The translations under genes were made by a program, and so were the position numbers. A DNA stretch of 64,000 nt from Lysobacterales bacterium 15-68-25 (GTDB taxonomy: Bacteria; Pseudomonadota; Gammaproteobacteria; Xanthomonadales; Rhodanobacteraceae). The notes under the pieces were generated by a model. The model worked only from the letters and a program-made list of their open reading frames with translations, was not told the DNA's origin and ran no database searches. The stretch spans positions 124,001 to 188,000 of the forward strand of contig NCKB01000002.1 in assembly GCA_002279065.1 (NCBI GenBank), read 5' to 3'. Positions 23,705 to 33,305 of the stretch are shown here, piece by piece (positions within the stretch are counted from its first letter, which is position 1; each line of letters opens with the position of its first letter).

Positions 23705-26356
23705 ATGACCCGGCAGCCCCCTCTCCACGCGGCGCGCAAGACCGCGGGCAAGCCCTCCCCGACCCCGACCATTGCGGCGGCCGCCGAAGCCTGGCGTCCG
23801 GTCGACGAGCTGTTCGCCACCCTCGCCACCGGCCTGGACGGCCTGGACGAGGACGCCATCCAGTCGCGCCTGCAGGCCGACGGCCCCAACGAGGTGTCGC
23901 ACGAGAAGCCGCCGCACTGGTCGCGGCAGCTGCTGCACGCCTTCCTCAACCCGTTCATCATCGTGCTGCTGTCGCTGGCCGTGGTGCAGCTGGCCACCGA
24001 TGCCAGCGACCTCACCGGCCCGCTGATCGTGATGGTGATGGTGGGCATCAGCGTGCTGCTGAGCTTCACCCAGGAATACCGCTCCTCGCAGGCGGCCGAG
24101 AAGCTCAAGGCGATGGTGCGCAATACCGCCAGCGTCACCCGCCGCGCCTCCGACGGCCACAGCGAGCGGATCGAGGTGCCGGTGGTCGAGCTGGTGCCCG
24201 GCGACATCGTGCACCTGGCCGCCGGCGACATGGTGCCGGCGGACCTGCGCCTGCTCACGGCCAAGGACCTGTTCATCAGCCAGGCGATCCTCACCGGCGA
24301 GTCGCTGCCGGTGGAGAAGGCCGCGCCCAGCGGCCGCGACCTGCTCGATGCCGGCAGCGCCAACCCGCTGGAGCTGTCCAGCGTCTGCTACATGGGCACC
24401 AACGTGATCAGCGGCACTGCCACCGCCGTGGTTGTGGCCACCGGCAGCCGCACCTACCTCGGTTCGATCTCGCGCAGCCTCACCGGCCAGCGCGTGCAGA
24501 CCAGCTTCGATCGCGGCGTGAAGTCGGTCAGCTGGCTGCTGATCCGCTTCATGGCGGTGATGGTGCCGATCGTGTTCGCGTTGAACTGGTGGGACAAGGG
24601 CAACTTCTTCGAGGCGCTGCTGTTCGCGCTGTCGGTGGCGGTGGGCCTGACCCCGGAGATGCTGCCGCTGATCGTCACCGCCAACCTCGGCAAGGGCGCG
24701 CTGGCGATGTCCCGGCGCAAGGTGGTGGTCAAGCGCCTCAACGCGATCCAGAACTTCGGCGCGATGGACGTGCTGTGCACCGACAAGACCGGCACGCTGA
24801 CGCTGGACAAGATCGTGCTGGAGCGCCACCTGGATCTCGACGGCGAGGAGTCCGACGAGGCGCTGGAATTCGGCTATCTCAACAGCCGCTTCCAGACCGG
24901 CCTGAAGAACCTGATGGACAAGGCGGTGCTGGAGCACCGCGACCTCGAGCCCGCCGCCGGCATGTACCGGCTGGTGGACGAGATCCCGTTCGACTTCCAG
25001 CGTCGCCGCATGTCGGTGGTGCTCGGCGATGCCAGTGGCGATCACCTGCTGGTGTGCAAGGGCGCGGTGGAGGAGATGCTGGCGATCTGCGACCACGCGC
25101 GGATCGGCGGCACGCTGGTGCCGATGACGCCGGAGCGCCGTGCAGCGATCAAGGCGATGACGCGTGAGCTCAACCAGGACGGCCTGCGCGTGCTGGTGGT
25201 GGCGATCCGGCAGCAGCCCGCGGCCGGGCGCGCCTACGGCGTGGCCGACGAGGCCGGGCTGACCGCGGTCGGCTGTCTGGCCTTCCTCGACCCGCCGAAG
25301 GACTCGGCCGCCACCGCGATCCGTGCGCTCAACCACCACGGCGTGGCGGTGAAGGTGATCACCGGCGACAACGAGGCGGTGACGCGCAAGATCTGCCGCG
25401 AGGTCGGCCTGGACGTCGAGCACTCGGCGCAGGGCAAGCACATCGAGCCGCTGGACGACGCGGCGCTGGACGCGCTGGTCGCGCGCACCACGGTGTTCGC
25501 CAAGATGTCGCCGCTGCAGAAGGCGCGGGTGGTGAAGTCGCTGCAGCGCCAGGGCCACACCGTGGGCTTCCTCGGCGACGGCATCAACGACGCGCCGGCG
25601 CTGCGCGAGGCCGACGTCGGCATCTCGGTGGACACCGCCACCGACATCGCCAAGGAGTCGGCCGACATCATCCTGCTGGAAAAGAACCTGATGGTGCTGG
25701 AGGAGGGCGTGATCGAGGGACGGATCACCTTCGGCAACATCATGAAGTACATCAAGATGACCGCCAGCTCGAACTTCGGCAACGTGTTCAGCGTGCTGGT
25801 GGCCAGCGCATTCCTGCCGTTCCTGCCGATGCTGCCGCTGCAGATCCTGGTGCAGAACCTGCTGTACGACATCTCGCAGCTGTCGATCCCGTTCGACCGG
25901 CTCGACGAGGAGTACCTGCGCAAGCCGCGCAAGTGGGACGCCAGCGACATCGGCCGGTTCATGGCCTGGATCGGACCGATCAGCTCGATCTTCGACATCA
26001 CCACGTTCTGGCTGATGTGGCACGTGTTCGGCGCGAACTCGCCGGCACAGCAGTCGCTGTTCCACTCCGGCTGGTTCATCGAGGGCCTGCTGTCGCAGAC
26101 GCTGATCGTGCACATGATCCGCACCCGGCGCATCCCGTTCCTGCAGAGCATGGCCTCGGCGCCGGTGCTGGCGCTGACCGCGGCGATCATCACGCTGGGC
26201 CTGGTGATCCCGTTCACCGTGATCGGCGCCAAGCTCGGCATGGTGCCGCTGCCGCCGGCCTATTTCGGCTGGCTGGTGCTCACCCTGGTCAGCTACAGCG
26301 TGCTGACCCAGCTGGTGAAGCGGCTGTACATCCGCCGGTTCGGGCGCTGGCTGTGA
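23705..26356 (+). CDS. mgtA: Mg2+-importing P-type ATPase (P3B)
   Basis: An 883-residue inner-membrane pump that uses ATP to bring Mg2+ into the cell. Seen directly: a hydrophilic N-terminus, helices 1-2 (about 75-125), actuator-domain TGES (LTGESLPVEK), helix 4 with the VGLTPEMLPLI metal-site motif, the DKTGT phosphorylation site (Asp360), the CKGAVEEML nucleotide-binding motif, ITGDN, GDGINDAPALREADVGISVD, and six C-terminal helices. The length is normal for MgtA/MgtB. It has a 560-nt leader with several possible control elements. An unrelated secreted-protein gene follows 21 nt later. Confidence 0.96.
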   Translation: MTRQPPLHAARKTAGKPSPTPTIAAAAEAWRPVDELFATLATGLDGLDEDAIQSRLQADGPNEVSHEKPPHWSRQLLHAFLNPFIIVLLSLAVVQLATDASDLTGPLIVMVMVGISVLLSFTQEYRSSQAAEKLKAMVRNTASVTRRASDGHSERIEVPVVELVPGDIVHLAAGDMVPADLRLLTAKDLFISQAILTGESLPVEKAAPSGRDLLDAGSANPLELSSVCYMGTNVISGTATAVVVATGSRTYLGSISRSLTGQRVQTSFDRGVKSVSWLLIRFMAVMVPIVFALNWWDKGNFFEALLFALSVAVGLTPEMLPLIVTANLGKGALAMSRRKVVVKRLNAIQNFGAMDVLCTDKTGTLTLDKIVLERHLDLDGEESDEALEFGYLNSRFQTGLKNLMDKAVLEHRDLEPAAGMYRLVDEIPFDFQRRRMSVVLGDASGDHLLVCKGAVEEMLAICDHARIGGTLVPMTPERRAAIKAMTRELNQDGLRVLVVAIRQQPAAGRAYGVADEAGLTAVGCLAFLDPPKDSAATAIRALNHHGVAVKVITGDNEAVTRKICREVGLDVEHSAQGKHIEPLDDAALDALVARTTVFAKMSPLQKARVVKSLQRQGHTVGFLGDGINDAPALREADVGISVDTATDIAKESADIILLEKNLMVLEEGVIEGRITFGNIMKYIKMTASSNFGNVFSVLVASAFLPFLPMLPLQILVQNLLYDISQLSIPFDRLDEEYLRKPRKWDASDIGRFMAWIGPISSIFDITTFWLMWHVFGANSPAQQSLFHSGWFIEGLLSQTLIVHMIRTRRIPFLQSMASAPVLALTAAIITLGLVIPFTVIGAKLGMVPLPPAYFGWLVLTLVSYSVLTQLVKRLYIRRFGRWL

Positions 26357-26377
26357 CGACGATCGGAGGAACCGATC

Positions 26378-27040
26378 ATGCGCCGTCTCGCCGGTACGCT
26401 CGTACTGGCATCCGTCCTGCTGCCGTCGCCGGCGGCGCGGGCCGGTGCCAGCCTGTTGGTGGACGACGCCGGAACCACCCCGGACGGCCGCTGCCAGGTG
26501 GAATCCTGGCTGCAGCTGGCGCCGGGTGGCGCCGCTGAGGCGAGCGCCGTTCCGGCCTGCGCGGCAGGTGGCGTGGAATACAGTCTCGGAGGATCGGTGG
26601 CAGCCACCGCTTCGGCGCATGCCGCGCTGGCCTTCGGCCTGAAGCACACGCTGCGCGACGTCGGTGACGGGACGCCCGGCTTCGCGGTTTCCATCGGCTC
26701 GGCCTGGACCAGCCGGTCGGGCGTGCCAGGTGCCGCGGTCGCCAATTTGATCGCCAGCCTGCCGCTTGCCGGTTTCGGGGTCATCCATCTCAATGCCGGC
26801 TGGAGCGCCGCGCGGGGGCGCCTGCCGGTGCCTACCTCCGGCGTGGGGCTGGAACACCCGCAGGGATCGCACTGGCTGGTGCTGGCCGAGGGCTTCGTCC
26901 AGCGAGGTACCGGACCGGCGTGGCAAGCCGGCTTGCGACGGATGCTGGGCGGCGGCCTGACGGCCGATCTGCTGGTTGGCGCGGACCCGCGCGGCCGCTG
27001 GTTGACGCTTGGCCTCAACTATTCGCCGGGCGGGGGGTGA
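26378..27040 (+). CDS. Secreted protein of unknown function
   Basis: A 220-residue protein with a clear signal peptide (residues 1-22, SPAARA/GA). The mature part is Gly/Ala-rich with alternating hydrophobic strands, ending WLTLGLNYSPGGG. The pattern is compatible with a small outer-membrane barrel, but the usual terminal aromatic is absent. DDAGTTPDGRCQVESWLQ suggests a conserved first strand, and two Cys could form a disulfide. It sits 21 nt after mgtA with AGGAGG before the ATG, so it may be co-transcribed. I do not recognise a characterised family. Confidence 0.6.
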   Translation: MRRLAGTLVLASVLLPSPAARAGASLLVDDAGTTPDGRCQVESWLQLAPGGAAEASAVPACAAGGVEYSLGGSVAATASAHAALAFGLKHTLRDVGDGTPGFAVSIGSAWTSRSGVPGAAVANLIASLPLAGFGVIHLNAGWSAARGRLPVPTSGVGLEHPQGSHWLVLAEGFVQRGTGPAWQAGLRRMLGGGLTADLLVGADPRGRWLTLGLNYSPGGG

Positions 27041-27142
27041 GCGCGTCCCGGCGAAGGGAAAGGCTCCGGGGCCGTGGGAGCGCACCCTGTGCGCGGGCGC
27101 TCGTCGTCACGTGGCGGAAAGCTTCGCGCACGGAGTGCGCCC

Positions 27143-28123
27143 CTACACGGACGCGGTATCCGGGTGTCGCGCCATGCGCCGCGCGATCACCGCGCAGACC
27201 ATCAGCTGCAACTGGTGGAAGATCATCAGCGGCAGCACGATGCCGCCCAGCCCGCCTGGCAGGGCGACGAACAGGATCTTCGCCATCGGCACGCCGGTGG
27301 CGAGGCTCTTCTTCGAGCCGCAGAAGAACATCGTGATGCGGTCCGCGCGGGCGAAGCCCAGCGCACCGGAGCCGAACCAGGCGGCCAGCATGACCAGCGC
27401 CAGCAACAGCGCGTCGACACCCAGCGTGGCCAGCAGCGCCAGCGGCGGCGTGGTCTTCCACAGCCCTTCCACCACCGCCGCGCTGAAGGCGGTGTAGACC
27501 ACCAGCAGGATCGTGCCCTGGTCGGTGTAGCGCAGCAGCGGCCGATGACGATCCACCCAGCCGCCGATCCACGGGCGCAGCAGATGGCCGGCCGTGAACG
27601 GCAGCAACAGCAGGGTGAGGATGTCCTCCACCGCATGCCACGAGAAGCCGTGGCCGCCGCTGTGCGTGACCACGGTCAGGCCCACCAGCAGCGGTGTCAG
27701 CACGGTGCCGATCAGGCTGGAGGTGGACGCGCTGACCACCGCCGCCGGCACGTTGCCGCCGGCCATCGAGGTGAATGCGATCGACGACTGCACGGTAGAG
27801 GGCAGGGTGCATACGTACAGCACGCCGAGGGTGAGCGCAGGCGTCAGCACCACGCCCATCAGCGGGCGCAGCAGCAGGCCGAGCAGCGGAAACAGCACGA
27901 AGGTGCAGGCGAACACGCTGGCATGCAGCCGCCAGTGGGTCATGCCGTGCAGTACCGCCGCGCGCGAGAGCTTGGCGCCGTGCAGGAAGAACAGCAGCGC
28001 GATCGCCGCATCGGTGAGGTGATCGAAGGCGACGGCCCACGCGTCGCGGCACGGCAGCAGCGTGGCCAGGGCGATGGTGACCAGCAGGGCCTGGGTGAAC
28101 GGATCGATGGGAAGGCGGCGCAT
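27143..28123 (-). CDS. Bile acid:Na+ symporter-like membrane protein
   Basis: A 326-residue polytopic protein with nine or ten helices, related to the YfeH branch of the bile acid/arsenite symporter superfamily. Family features are the LHGAKLSRAAVLHG segment, the VCTLPSTVQSSIAFTSMAGGN crossover and FFCGSKKSLATGVPMAKILF near the C-terminus. I chose the ATG at 28123 (MRRLPIDPFTQ). The frame extends 28 codons further, but that part is Arg/Cys-rich and lies outside the family. The substrate is unknown. It diverges from the secreted PHP gene. Confidence 0.88.
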   Translation of the reverse strand: MRRLPIDPFTQALLVTIALATLLPCRDAWAVAFDHLTDAAIALLFFLHGAKLSRAAVLHGMTHWRLHASVFACTFVLFPLLGLLLRPLMGVVLTPALTLGVLYVCTLPSTVQSSIAFTSMAGGNVPAAVVSASTSSLIGTVLTPLLVGLTVVTHSGGHGFSWHAVEDILTLLLLPFTAGHLLRPWIGGWVDRHRPLLRYTDQGTILLVVYTAFSAAVVEGLWKTTPPLALLATLGVDALLLALVMLAAWFGSGALGFARADRITMFFCGSKKSLATGVPMAKILFVALPGGLGGIVLPLMIFHQLQLMVCAVIARRMARHPDTASV

Positions 28124-28314
28124 GCGCTCGTGATGCGTATCGCAAAACCGCAAGTCTATCCGGCCGGCTGCGCATCGCGCAGGCCGCGTGCTGGCGCCAA
28201 AGCGCAAACCCTTGCGGCTGTCCTAGGAACTTTGGTCATACCGACGCCATGTGGGCCTGCCATATAACGCGCCGCGGGGGGAACTTCTTACATTGACGTA
28301 GGGGATAGGGAGAT

Positions 28315-30819
28315 ATGCAGAGAAAATCATGGATCGTCGGCAGCCTTGCGCTGGCCGGCGCGGTGTTCTTTACCCCGGTGCTGGCGAATATGCCGCTGCC
28401 GGACCACCAGGAATTCGGCGTTGCGTTGCAGGTGCCGTTCACGGCCACGGCCACGCGCCCGATCACCTTGCACTTCGAGTACCCCGGCGCTGCGCCGGGT
28501 ACGCCGATTGCCTGGGAAGTGGACGTGCTCGATGCCTCCGGCCAGGTGCGCCGGCATTGGCAGGGCAGCACCACCCTGGCCAAGGCCCGCGACACGCTGG
28601 TGCGGATGAGCTGGGATGGCCGCGATGCGCAGCGTGCCGCGCTGGCACCGGGCTATTACACGGTGCGCATGCGCGCGCTGGCGATGGACGACACCGTCGT
28701 CGCGCGCATCGGCTCCGGTCTGGTCGACCAGGCGCTGGCGCTGGCCCAGGCCAAGGCACCTGAGCTGATCGAGCAGCAGCGCTACGACGTGATGGTGGGG
28801 CAGCTGGCCAAGCCGGCCATGCCGGCCTTCCACGCGCTGCCGATGCATCGCGCGACCACGCAGGCCTCGGCCACCACGACCGCCGCCACGCAGGCGTCGA
28901 CCATGCAGGCGGTCAGCACCACCGGCGGCCTGCCGTACACGATCTACTACGGCAACCTGCACAGCCAGACCAACCACAGTGACGGCGGCGGCGTGGTCTC
29001 CACCTGCAAGGACGCACAGCCCCCGCAGAGTGCGCCGTACGGTCCGGCCGACGCCTACCAGTACGCGATGAACGAAGGCCTGGACTTCCTGATGACGTCC
29101 GAGCACAACCACATGTACGACGGCTCGACCGGCACCAACAGCTCGGCCAACCCGACCACGGCACACAACCTGTTCCAGTCGGGCCTGCAGGCGGCCAGCA
29201 CGTTCAACGCCGCGCACTCCAACTTCCTGGCCATCTACGGCCTGGAGTGGGGCGTGATCAGCAACGGCGGCCACATGAACATCTTCAACACGCCGAGCCT
29301 GCTGGAGTGGGAGTACAACAGCTCCAACCAGCTGATCGGCGACATCTACACCGCCAAGAGCGACTACGCCTCGCTGTACACGCTGATGCACACGAACGGC
29401 TGGATCGGCCAGTTCAACCACCCGGCCAGCACCGGCCAGTTCGTGGTCAACGGCACCAACTTCGGCTACACCGCCGACGGCGATGCGGTGATGGTGCTGG
29501 CCGAGGTGCTCAACAGCTCGGCGTTCTCCAACAACACCACTGAGACGGAGACCAGCCGTACCAGCTACGAGACGGCCTTCAACACCATCCTCGAACGCGG
29601 TTACCACGTCGCGCCCAGCTCCGACCAGGACAACCACTGCGCGAACTGGGGTGCCAGCTTCACCAACCGCACCGGCGTGCTGCTGTCCAACGGCACTGCG
29701 CTGAACCTGTCGAACTTCCTCGATGCGCTGCGTGCGCGCCGCGTGTTCGCCACCGAGGACAAGACCGCGCAGATCGTGCTCACTGCCAACGGTCACGTGA
29801 TGGGCGAGCGCTTCAGCAACACCGGTCCGCTCACCCTGACCGTGAACTACGCCAGCAGCACCGGCCACACCGCGCAGCGCGTGCAGGTGTTCGAGGGCGT
29901 TCCGGGCAGCAACGGCACGGTCAGCACGCTGTCGGAGACGGCGACCACCACCACCACGCCCAGCACCGGCGATCACTTCTACTACGCCAAGATCACCCAG
30001 GACGACGGCCTGCGCCTGTGGTCGGCGCCGGTGTGGGTGACCGAGGGGGCCGGTGGCGGCGGTGGCGACACCACGCCGCCGACTGTGAGCGCCTCGGAGA
30101 GCGGTACCAGCGGTACCGTCACGTTGTCGGCCAGTGCCAGCGACAACGTCGGCGTGACCAAGGTGGAGTTCTACGTCGATGGCGCGCTGAAGGCCACCGA
30201 CACCAGCTCGCCGTACAGCGCCAGCCTCGACTCCACCACGCTGGCGGACGGCTCCCACAGTCTCGTGGCCAAGGCCTATGACGCGGCCGGCAACGTCGGC
30301 ACCAGCAGTACGGTGAGCTTCAGCGTGTCCAACGGCAGCGGCGGGTCGGGCGGCGGTGGCACGGAGCTGATCGGCAACGGCGGCTTCGAGAGCGGCGCCA
30401 CGGTGTGGACCGAGACCAGCGGCGTGATCAACAGCGACACCAACGAACCGGCCCACGGCGGCAGCTGGAAGGCCTGGCTGGATGGCTACGGCAGCAGCCA
30501 CACCGACTATGTGCGGCAGAGCGTCACGATCCCGTCCAGTGTGAGCTCGGCCACGCTGAGCTTCTACCTGCATGTCGATACCGCCGAGTCGGGCAGCACG
30601 GCCTACGACACGATGAAGGTGCAGCTGATCACCGCATCCGGGTCGTACGTCACGCTGGCCACCTACTCCAACGCCGACGCGGCCAGCGGCTATGCGCTGC
30701 ACACGCTGGACCTGAGTGCCTACAAGGGCCAGACCGTCCAGGTGAACTTCTACGGCGTGGAGGACAGCAGCCTGCAGACCTCGTTCGTGGTCGACGACGT
30801 CAGCTTGATGACGCAGTAA
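28315..30819 (+). CDS. Large secreted PHP-type metallohydrolase-like protein
   Basis: An 834-residue exported protein. A signal peptide (1-24, PVLA/NM) is followed by an Ig-like N-terminal domain (about 30-130), a Thr/Ala linker, and a PHP/CehA-type domain (about 210-510). The PHP domain has [36 protein letters not shown] and SSDQDNH. A Gly linker leads to an Ig-like repeat (about 590-670, [11 protein letters not shown] to TVSFSV), then a second Gly-rich linker and a C-terminal jelly-roll-like domain (about 685-834). PHP proteins are metal-dependent phosphoesterases or hydrolases. The first metal motif here is HSQ (His216, Gln218) instead of HxH. The tail domains suggest action outside the cell on a polymer or surface. 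The substrate cannot be assigned. Confidence 0.75.
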   Translation: MQRKSWIVGSLALAGAVFFTPVLANMPLPDHQEFGVALQVPFTATATRPITLHFEYPGAAPGTPIAWEVDVLDASGQVRRHWQGSTTLAKARDTLVRMSWDGRDAQRAALAPGYYTVRMRALAMDDTVVARIGSGLVDQALALAQAKAPELIEQQRYDVMVGQLAKPAMPAFHALPMHRATTQASATTTAATQASTMQAVSTTGGLPYTIYYGNLHSQTNHSDGGGVVSTCKDAQPPQSAPYGPADAYQYAMNEGLDFLMTSEHNHMYDGSTGTNSSANPTTAHNLFQSGLQAASTFNAAHSNFLAIYGLEWGVISNGGHMNIFNTPSLLEWEYNSSNQLIGDIYTAKSDYASLYTLMHTNGWIGQFNHPASTGQFVVNGTNFGYTADGDAVMVLAEVLNSSAFSNNTTETETSRTSYETAFNTILERGYHVAPSSDQDNHCANWGASFTNRTGVLLSNGTALNLSNFLDALRARRVFATEDKTAQIVLTANGHVMGERFSNTGPLTLTVNYASSTGHTAQRVQVFEGVPGSNGTVSTLSETATTTTTPSTGDHFYYAKITQDDGLRLWSAPVWVTEGAGGGGGDTTPPTVSASESGTSGTVTLSASASDNVGVTKVEFYVDGALKATDTSSPYSASLDSTTLADGSHSLVAKAYDAAGNVGTSSTVSFSVSNGSGGSGGGGTELIGNGGFESGATVWTETSGVINSDTNEPAHGGSWKAWLDGYGSSHTDYVRQSVTIPSSVSSATLSFYLHVDTAESGSTAYDTMKVQLITASGSYVTLATYSNADAASGYALHTLDLSAYKGQTVQVNFYGVEDSSLQTSFVVDDVSLMTQ

Positions 30820-30827
30820 GCGGTTCG

Positions 30828-30855
30828 GGCGGGAGGCATCGGATGGCCTCCCGCC
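30828..30855. terminator. Hairpin between converging PHP and dedA genes
   Basis: GGCGGGAGGC (30828-30837) pairs perfectly with GCCTCCCGCC (30846-30855) around an 8-nt loop. It sits exactly between the two stop codons. There is no T tract on either strand, so its strength as an intrinsic terminator is doubtful. Confidence 0.55.
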
Positions 30856-31470
30856 TCATTCCCCGTTGCAGCGCTGGCGGCGGCGCCACCAGAACCATGC
30901 CGCCAGCAGCAGCACGGCAGCCAGGACGATCCACACGCCGCCCTGGCCGCGATGGATCCATTTGGTCAGCCATTCGCGGTTGTCCGCACCCAGATAGCCC
31001 AGGTACACCCAAAGCGGCACGCTGATCAGCGCGGCCAGCCCGTCGAGCAGGAGAAAACGCCAGAACGACACGCGATGCGTGGCGCCGGCGGTGATGAACA
31101 CCGCGGTGCGCATGCCCGGCAGGAAGCGCGCGACGAACATCAGCCGGTTGCCGTAGCGCTCGAATTTCTGCTGCACCTTGGCGTAGCGGGCCGGCGGCAG
31201 CAGCCAGGCGAACAGCCGCAGGCGCAGGATGCGTCCGCCGAAGTGGTGGCCGAGCATGAACATCGTGGCGTCGCCCACCAGCACGCCGACCATGGTCACG
31301 CCCACCATCACGTGCACGTTGGCGTAGCCGAGGCCGGCGATGATGCCGCCGGCGACCAGGGTGATGTCCTCCGGCAACGGTACCCCAGCGCCGCACAGCA
31401 GCAGCGCGATGAACACCGACAGATAACCGTGTTCGGCGAAGATGCCGACCAGCCGCTCAAGCAGATTCAT
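30856..31470 (-). CDS. DedA-family membrane protein
   Basis: A 204-residue inner-membrane protein of the DedA/VTT group, which includes lipid scramblase-like proteins needed for membrane potential homeostasis. Visible hallmarks: GAGVPLPEDITLVAGGIIAG near the N-terminus, GDATMFMLGHHFG, the ERYGNRLMFVARFLPGMRTAVFITAG segment with the conserved F-x-R-x2-P-x-x-R core, and a basic C-terminal tail. It follows dnaG on the same strand after 40 nt. Confidence 0.92.
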   Translation of the reverse strand: MNLLERLVGIFAEHGYLSVFIALLLCGAGVPLPEDITLVAGGIIAGLGYANVHVMVGVTMVGVLVGDATMFMLGHHFGGRILRLRLFAWLLPPARYAKVQQKFERYGNRLMFVARFLPGMRTAVFITAGATHRVSFWRFLLLDGLAALISVPLWVYLGYLGADNREWLTKWIHRGQGGVWIVLAAVLLLAAWFWWRRRQRCNGE

Positions 31471-31510
31471 CAGCGCTCCATCGCCCGCGCGGCATCGGCT
31501 TCTCCACGTG

Positions 31511-33244
31511 TCATTCCGGCGCTGCCACGGGGGCGTGCTTGGCCGCCAGCAGGGCGCGCAGCTCGGTTTTCTCGGCGTCGGTCAGGCCGCCGTCGCGGCT
31601 CTTCGCCACCAGCGCGTCGCGACGCTGCGCCACCGCCTGCTGTTCCATCCGCGCCAGCGCGTCGAGGAACTCGATCCGCTGCGCCTCCGGTTCGCCCACG
31701 GTGGCGGCGGCCAGCAGTTTCTGCAGCGCGGCGTATTCGGGGCGCTCGGCGAAGTGTTCGACCAGGCTCACCGGGTTGGCGCCGGGCCGGCTTCGGGCCA
31801 GGTCGACCAGTTCGGCCAGCAGCTCCACCCCGGGCTTCTCCAGCCGCAGGAAGCCATACGGCTTGGCTACCTCGTCGGCCAGGCCCGGCTGGCCAAGCAG
31901 CAGGGCGATCGCGCTGCGCACCAGTGAGCGCTGCACCGCCACCGGCCGCTGCACCGGGCGCGGCGTCGCGGGCGCCTCGAACTGCGCGCGGGCGCCGCTG
32001 CGCCTTTCCAGCTCCTGCGCCATCAGGTCGCGGAAGGCGCCGTCGGGCAGCCGGGCGATCAGCGGGCGGGCGCGTTCGGCCAGCCGCGCGCGGCCGTCGA
32101 GGCTGGACAGGTTGACGTCGTGCGACAGCTCGCCGAAGAAGTAGTCCGACAGCGGCGTGGCCTCGCGGATGCGCCTCTCGAAGCCTTCCTTGCCTTCCTT
32201 GCGCACCAGCGAGTCCGGGTCCTCACCGTCGGGCAGGAACAGGAAGTAGGCCTGGCGGCCGTCGCGCAGCCGCGGCAACGCGGCGTCCAGCGCCTTCCAC
32301 GCGGCGGCGCGGCCGGCGCGGTCGCCATCGAAGCAGAACACCACGTCGGGCGCGGCGCGGAACAGGATCTCGGTGTGCTCCGGCGTGGTCGCCGTGCCCA
32401 GCGTGGCCACCGCGACCGGCAGACCGGCCTGGTGCAGGGCGATCACGTCCATGTAGCCCTCGACCACCACGATGCGCTCGAGCTTGCTGTTCGCCTGCTT
32501 CACCTGCCACAGCGCGAACAGCTCGCGGCCCTTGTGGAACAGCGGCGTCTCGGGCGAGTTGAGGTATTTCGGGCCCTGCTCGGACTGCAGCACGCGCCCG
32601 CCGAAGGCGATCACCCGGCCGCGCCGGTCGAGGATCGGGAACATCAGCCGCTCGCGGAAGCGGTCGTACTTGTTGCCGCGCTCGTTGCTGGCGACCATGC
32701 CGGCTTCGTTGAGCAGCTGCATGCGCCGCTCGTTCGTGCCCAGCGCCTTGATCACGCCGTCGAAGCCGGCCGGCGCCCAGCCCAGGCGGAAGCGCGCGAT
32801 GGTGTCGGCGTCGAGCCCGCGCTTCTTGCAGTAGGCCTGCGCCTCGGGGCTCTTCGGCAGCTGCTGCTGGTACCAGTTCGCCGCGGCATCGAGCAGGGCG
32901 TAGAGATCGGTCTTGTCCTCGCGCGGGCGCTCGTCGCGGCCGCCCTCGCGCGGCACGGTGAGGCCGACCGACTGTGCCAGCTCCTCCACCGCGTCGGGGA
33001 ATTCCAGTCGCTCGTATTCCATCAGGAACTTCACCGCGCTGCCGTGCGCGCCGCAGCCGAAGCAGTGATAGAACTGCTTGGCCGGGCTGACGTAGAACGA
33101 CGGCGAACGCTCGTCGTGGAACGGACAGCAGGCGGTCCATTCGCGCCCGGCCTTCTTCAACGGCACGCGCCGCTCGATCACGTCGACGATGTCGACGCGG
33201 GCAAGCAGTTCATCGATGAAGCTGTCGGGAATACGGCCGCGCAT
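31511..33244 (-). CDS. dnaG: DNA primase
   Basis: A 577-residue primase that lays down RNA primers at the replication fork. The zinc finger (Cys40, His43, Cys61, Cys64) is in CCPFHDERSPSF and YHCFGCG. The catalytic core carries RFRERLMFPILDRRGRVIAFGGR, the TOPRIM glutamate in VVVEGYMDV and the acidic FCFDGDRAG motif. The C-terminal third (about 430-577), which would contact DnaB, is less conserved and Ala/Arg-rich. Initiation at 33244 (MRGRIPDSFIDELL) agrees with the family. It belongs to the rpsU-dnaG block but is separated from it by the S41 gene. Confidence 0.97.
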   Translation of the reverse strand: MRGRIPDSFIDELLARVDIVDVIERRVPLKKAGREWTACCPFHDERSPSFYVSPAKQFYHCFGCGAHGSAVKFLMEYERLEFPDAVEELAQSVGLTVPREGGRDERPREDKTDLYALLDAAANWYQQQLPKSPEAQAYCKKRGLDADTIARFRLGWAPAGFDGVIKALGTNERRMQLLNEAGMVASNERGNKYDRFRERLMFPILDRRGRVIAFGGRVLQSEQGPKYLNSPETPLFHKGRELFALWQVKQANSKLERIVVVEGYMDVIALHQAGLPVAVATLGTATTPEHTEILFRAAPDVVFCFDGDRAGRAAAWKALDAALPRLRDGRQAYFLFLPDGEDPDSLVRKEGKEGFERRIREATPLSDYFFGELSHDVNLSSLDGRARLAERARPLIARLPDGAFRDLMAQELERRSGARAQFEAPATPRPVQRPVAVQRSLVRSAIALLLGQPGLADEVAKPYGFLRLEKPGVELLAELVDLARSRPGANPVSLVEHFAERPEYAALQKLLAAATVGEPEAQRIEFLDALARMEQQAVAQRRDALVAKSRDGGLTDAEKTELRALLAAKHAPVAAPE

Positions 33245-33305
33245 GGGCTTGCTAGTCTAGCCGCTGGGGAGGCGGATGACCGCCGTGCACGCAGGGAGAA
33301 TGAAC

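Noticed and set aside
23453-27085. 1210-residue open frame opposite mgtA and the leader
   Set aside because: Shadow frame. MgtA motifs on the plus strand are complete, and third-position GC fits the plus strand.
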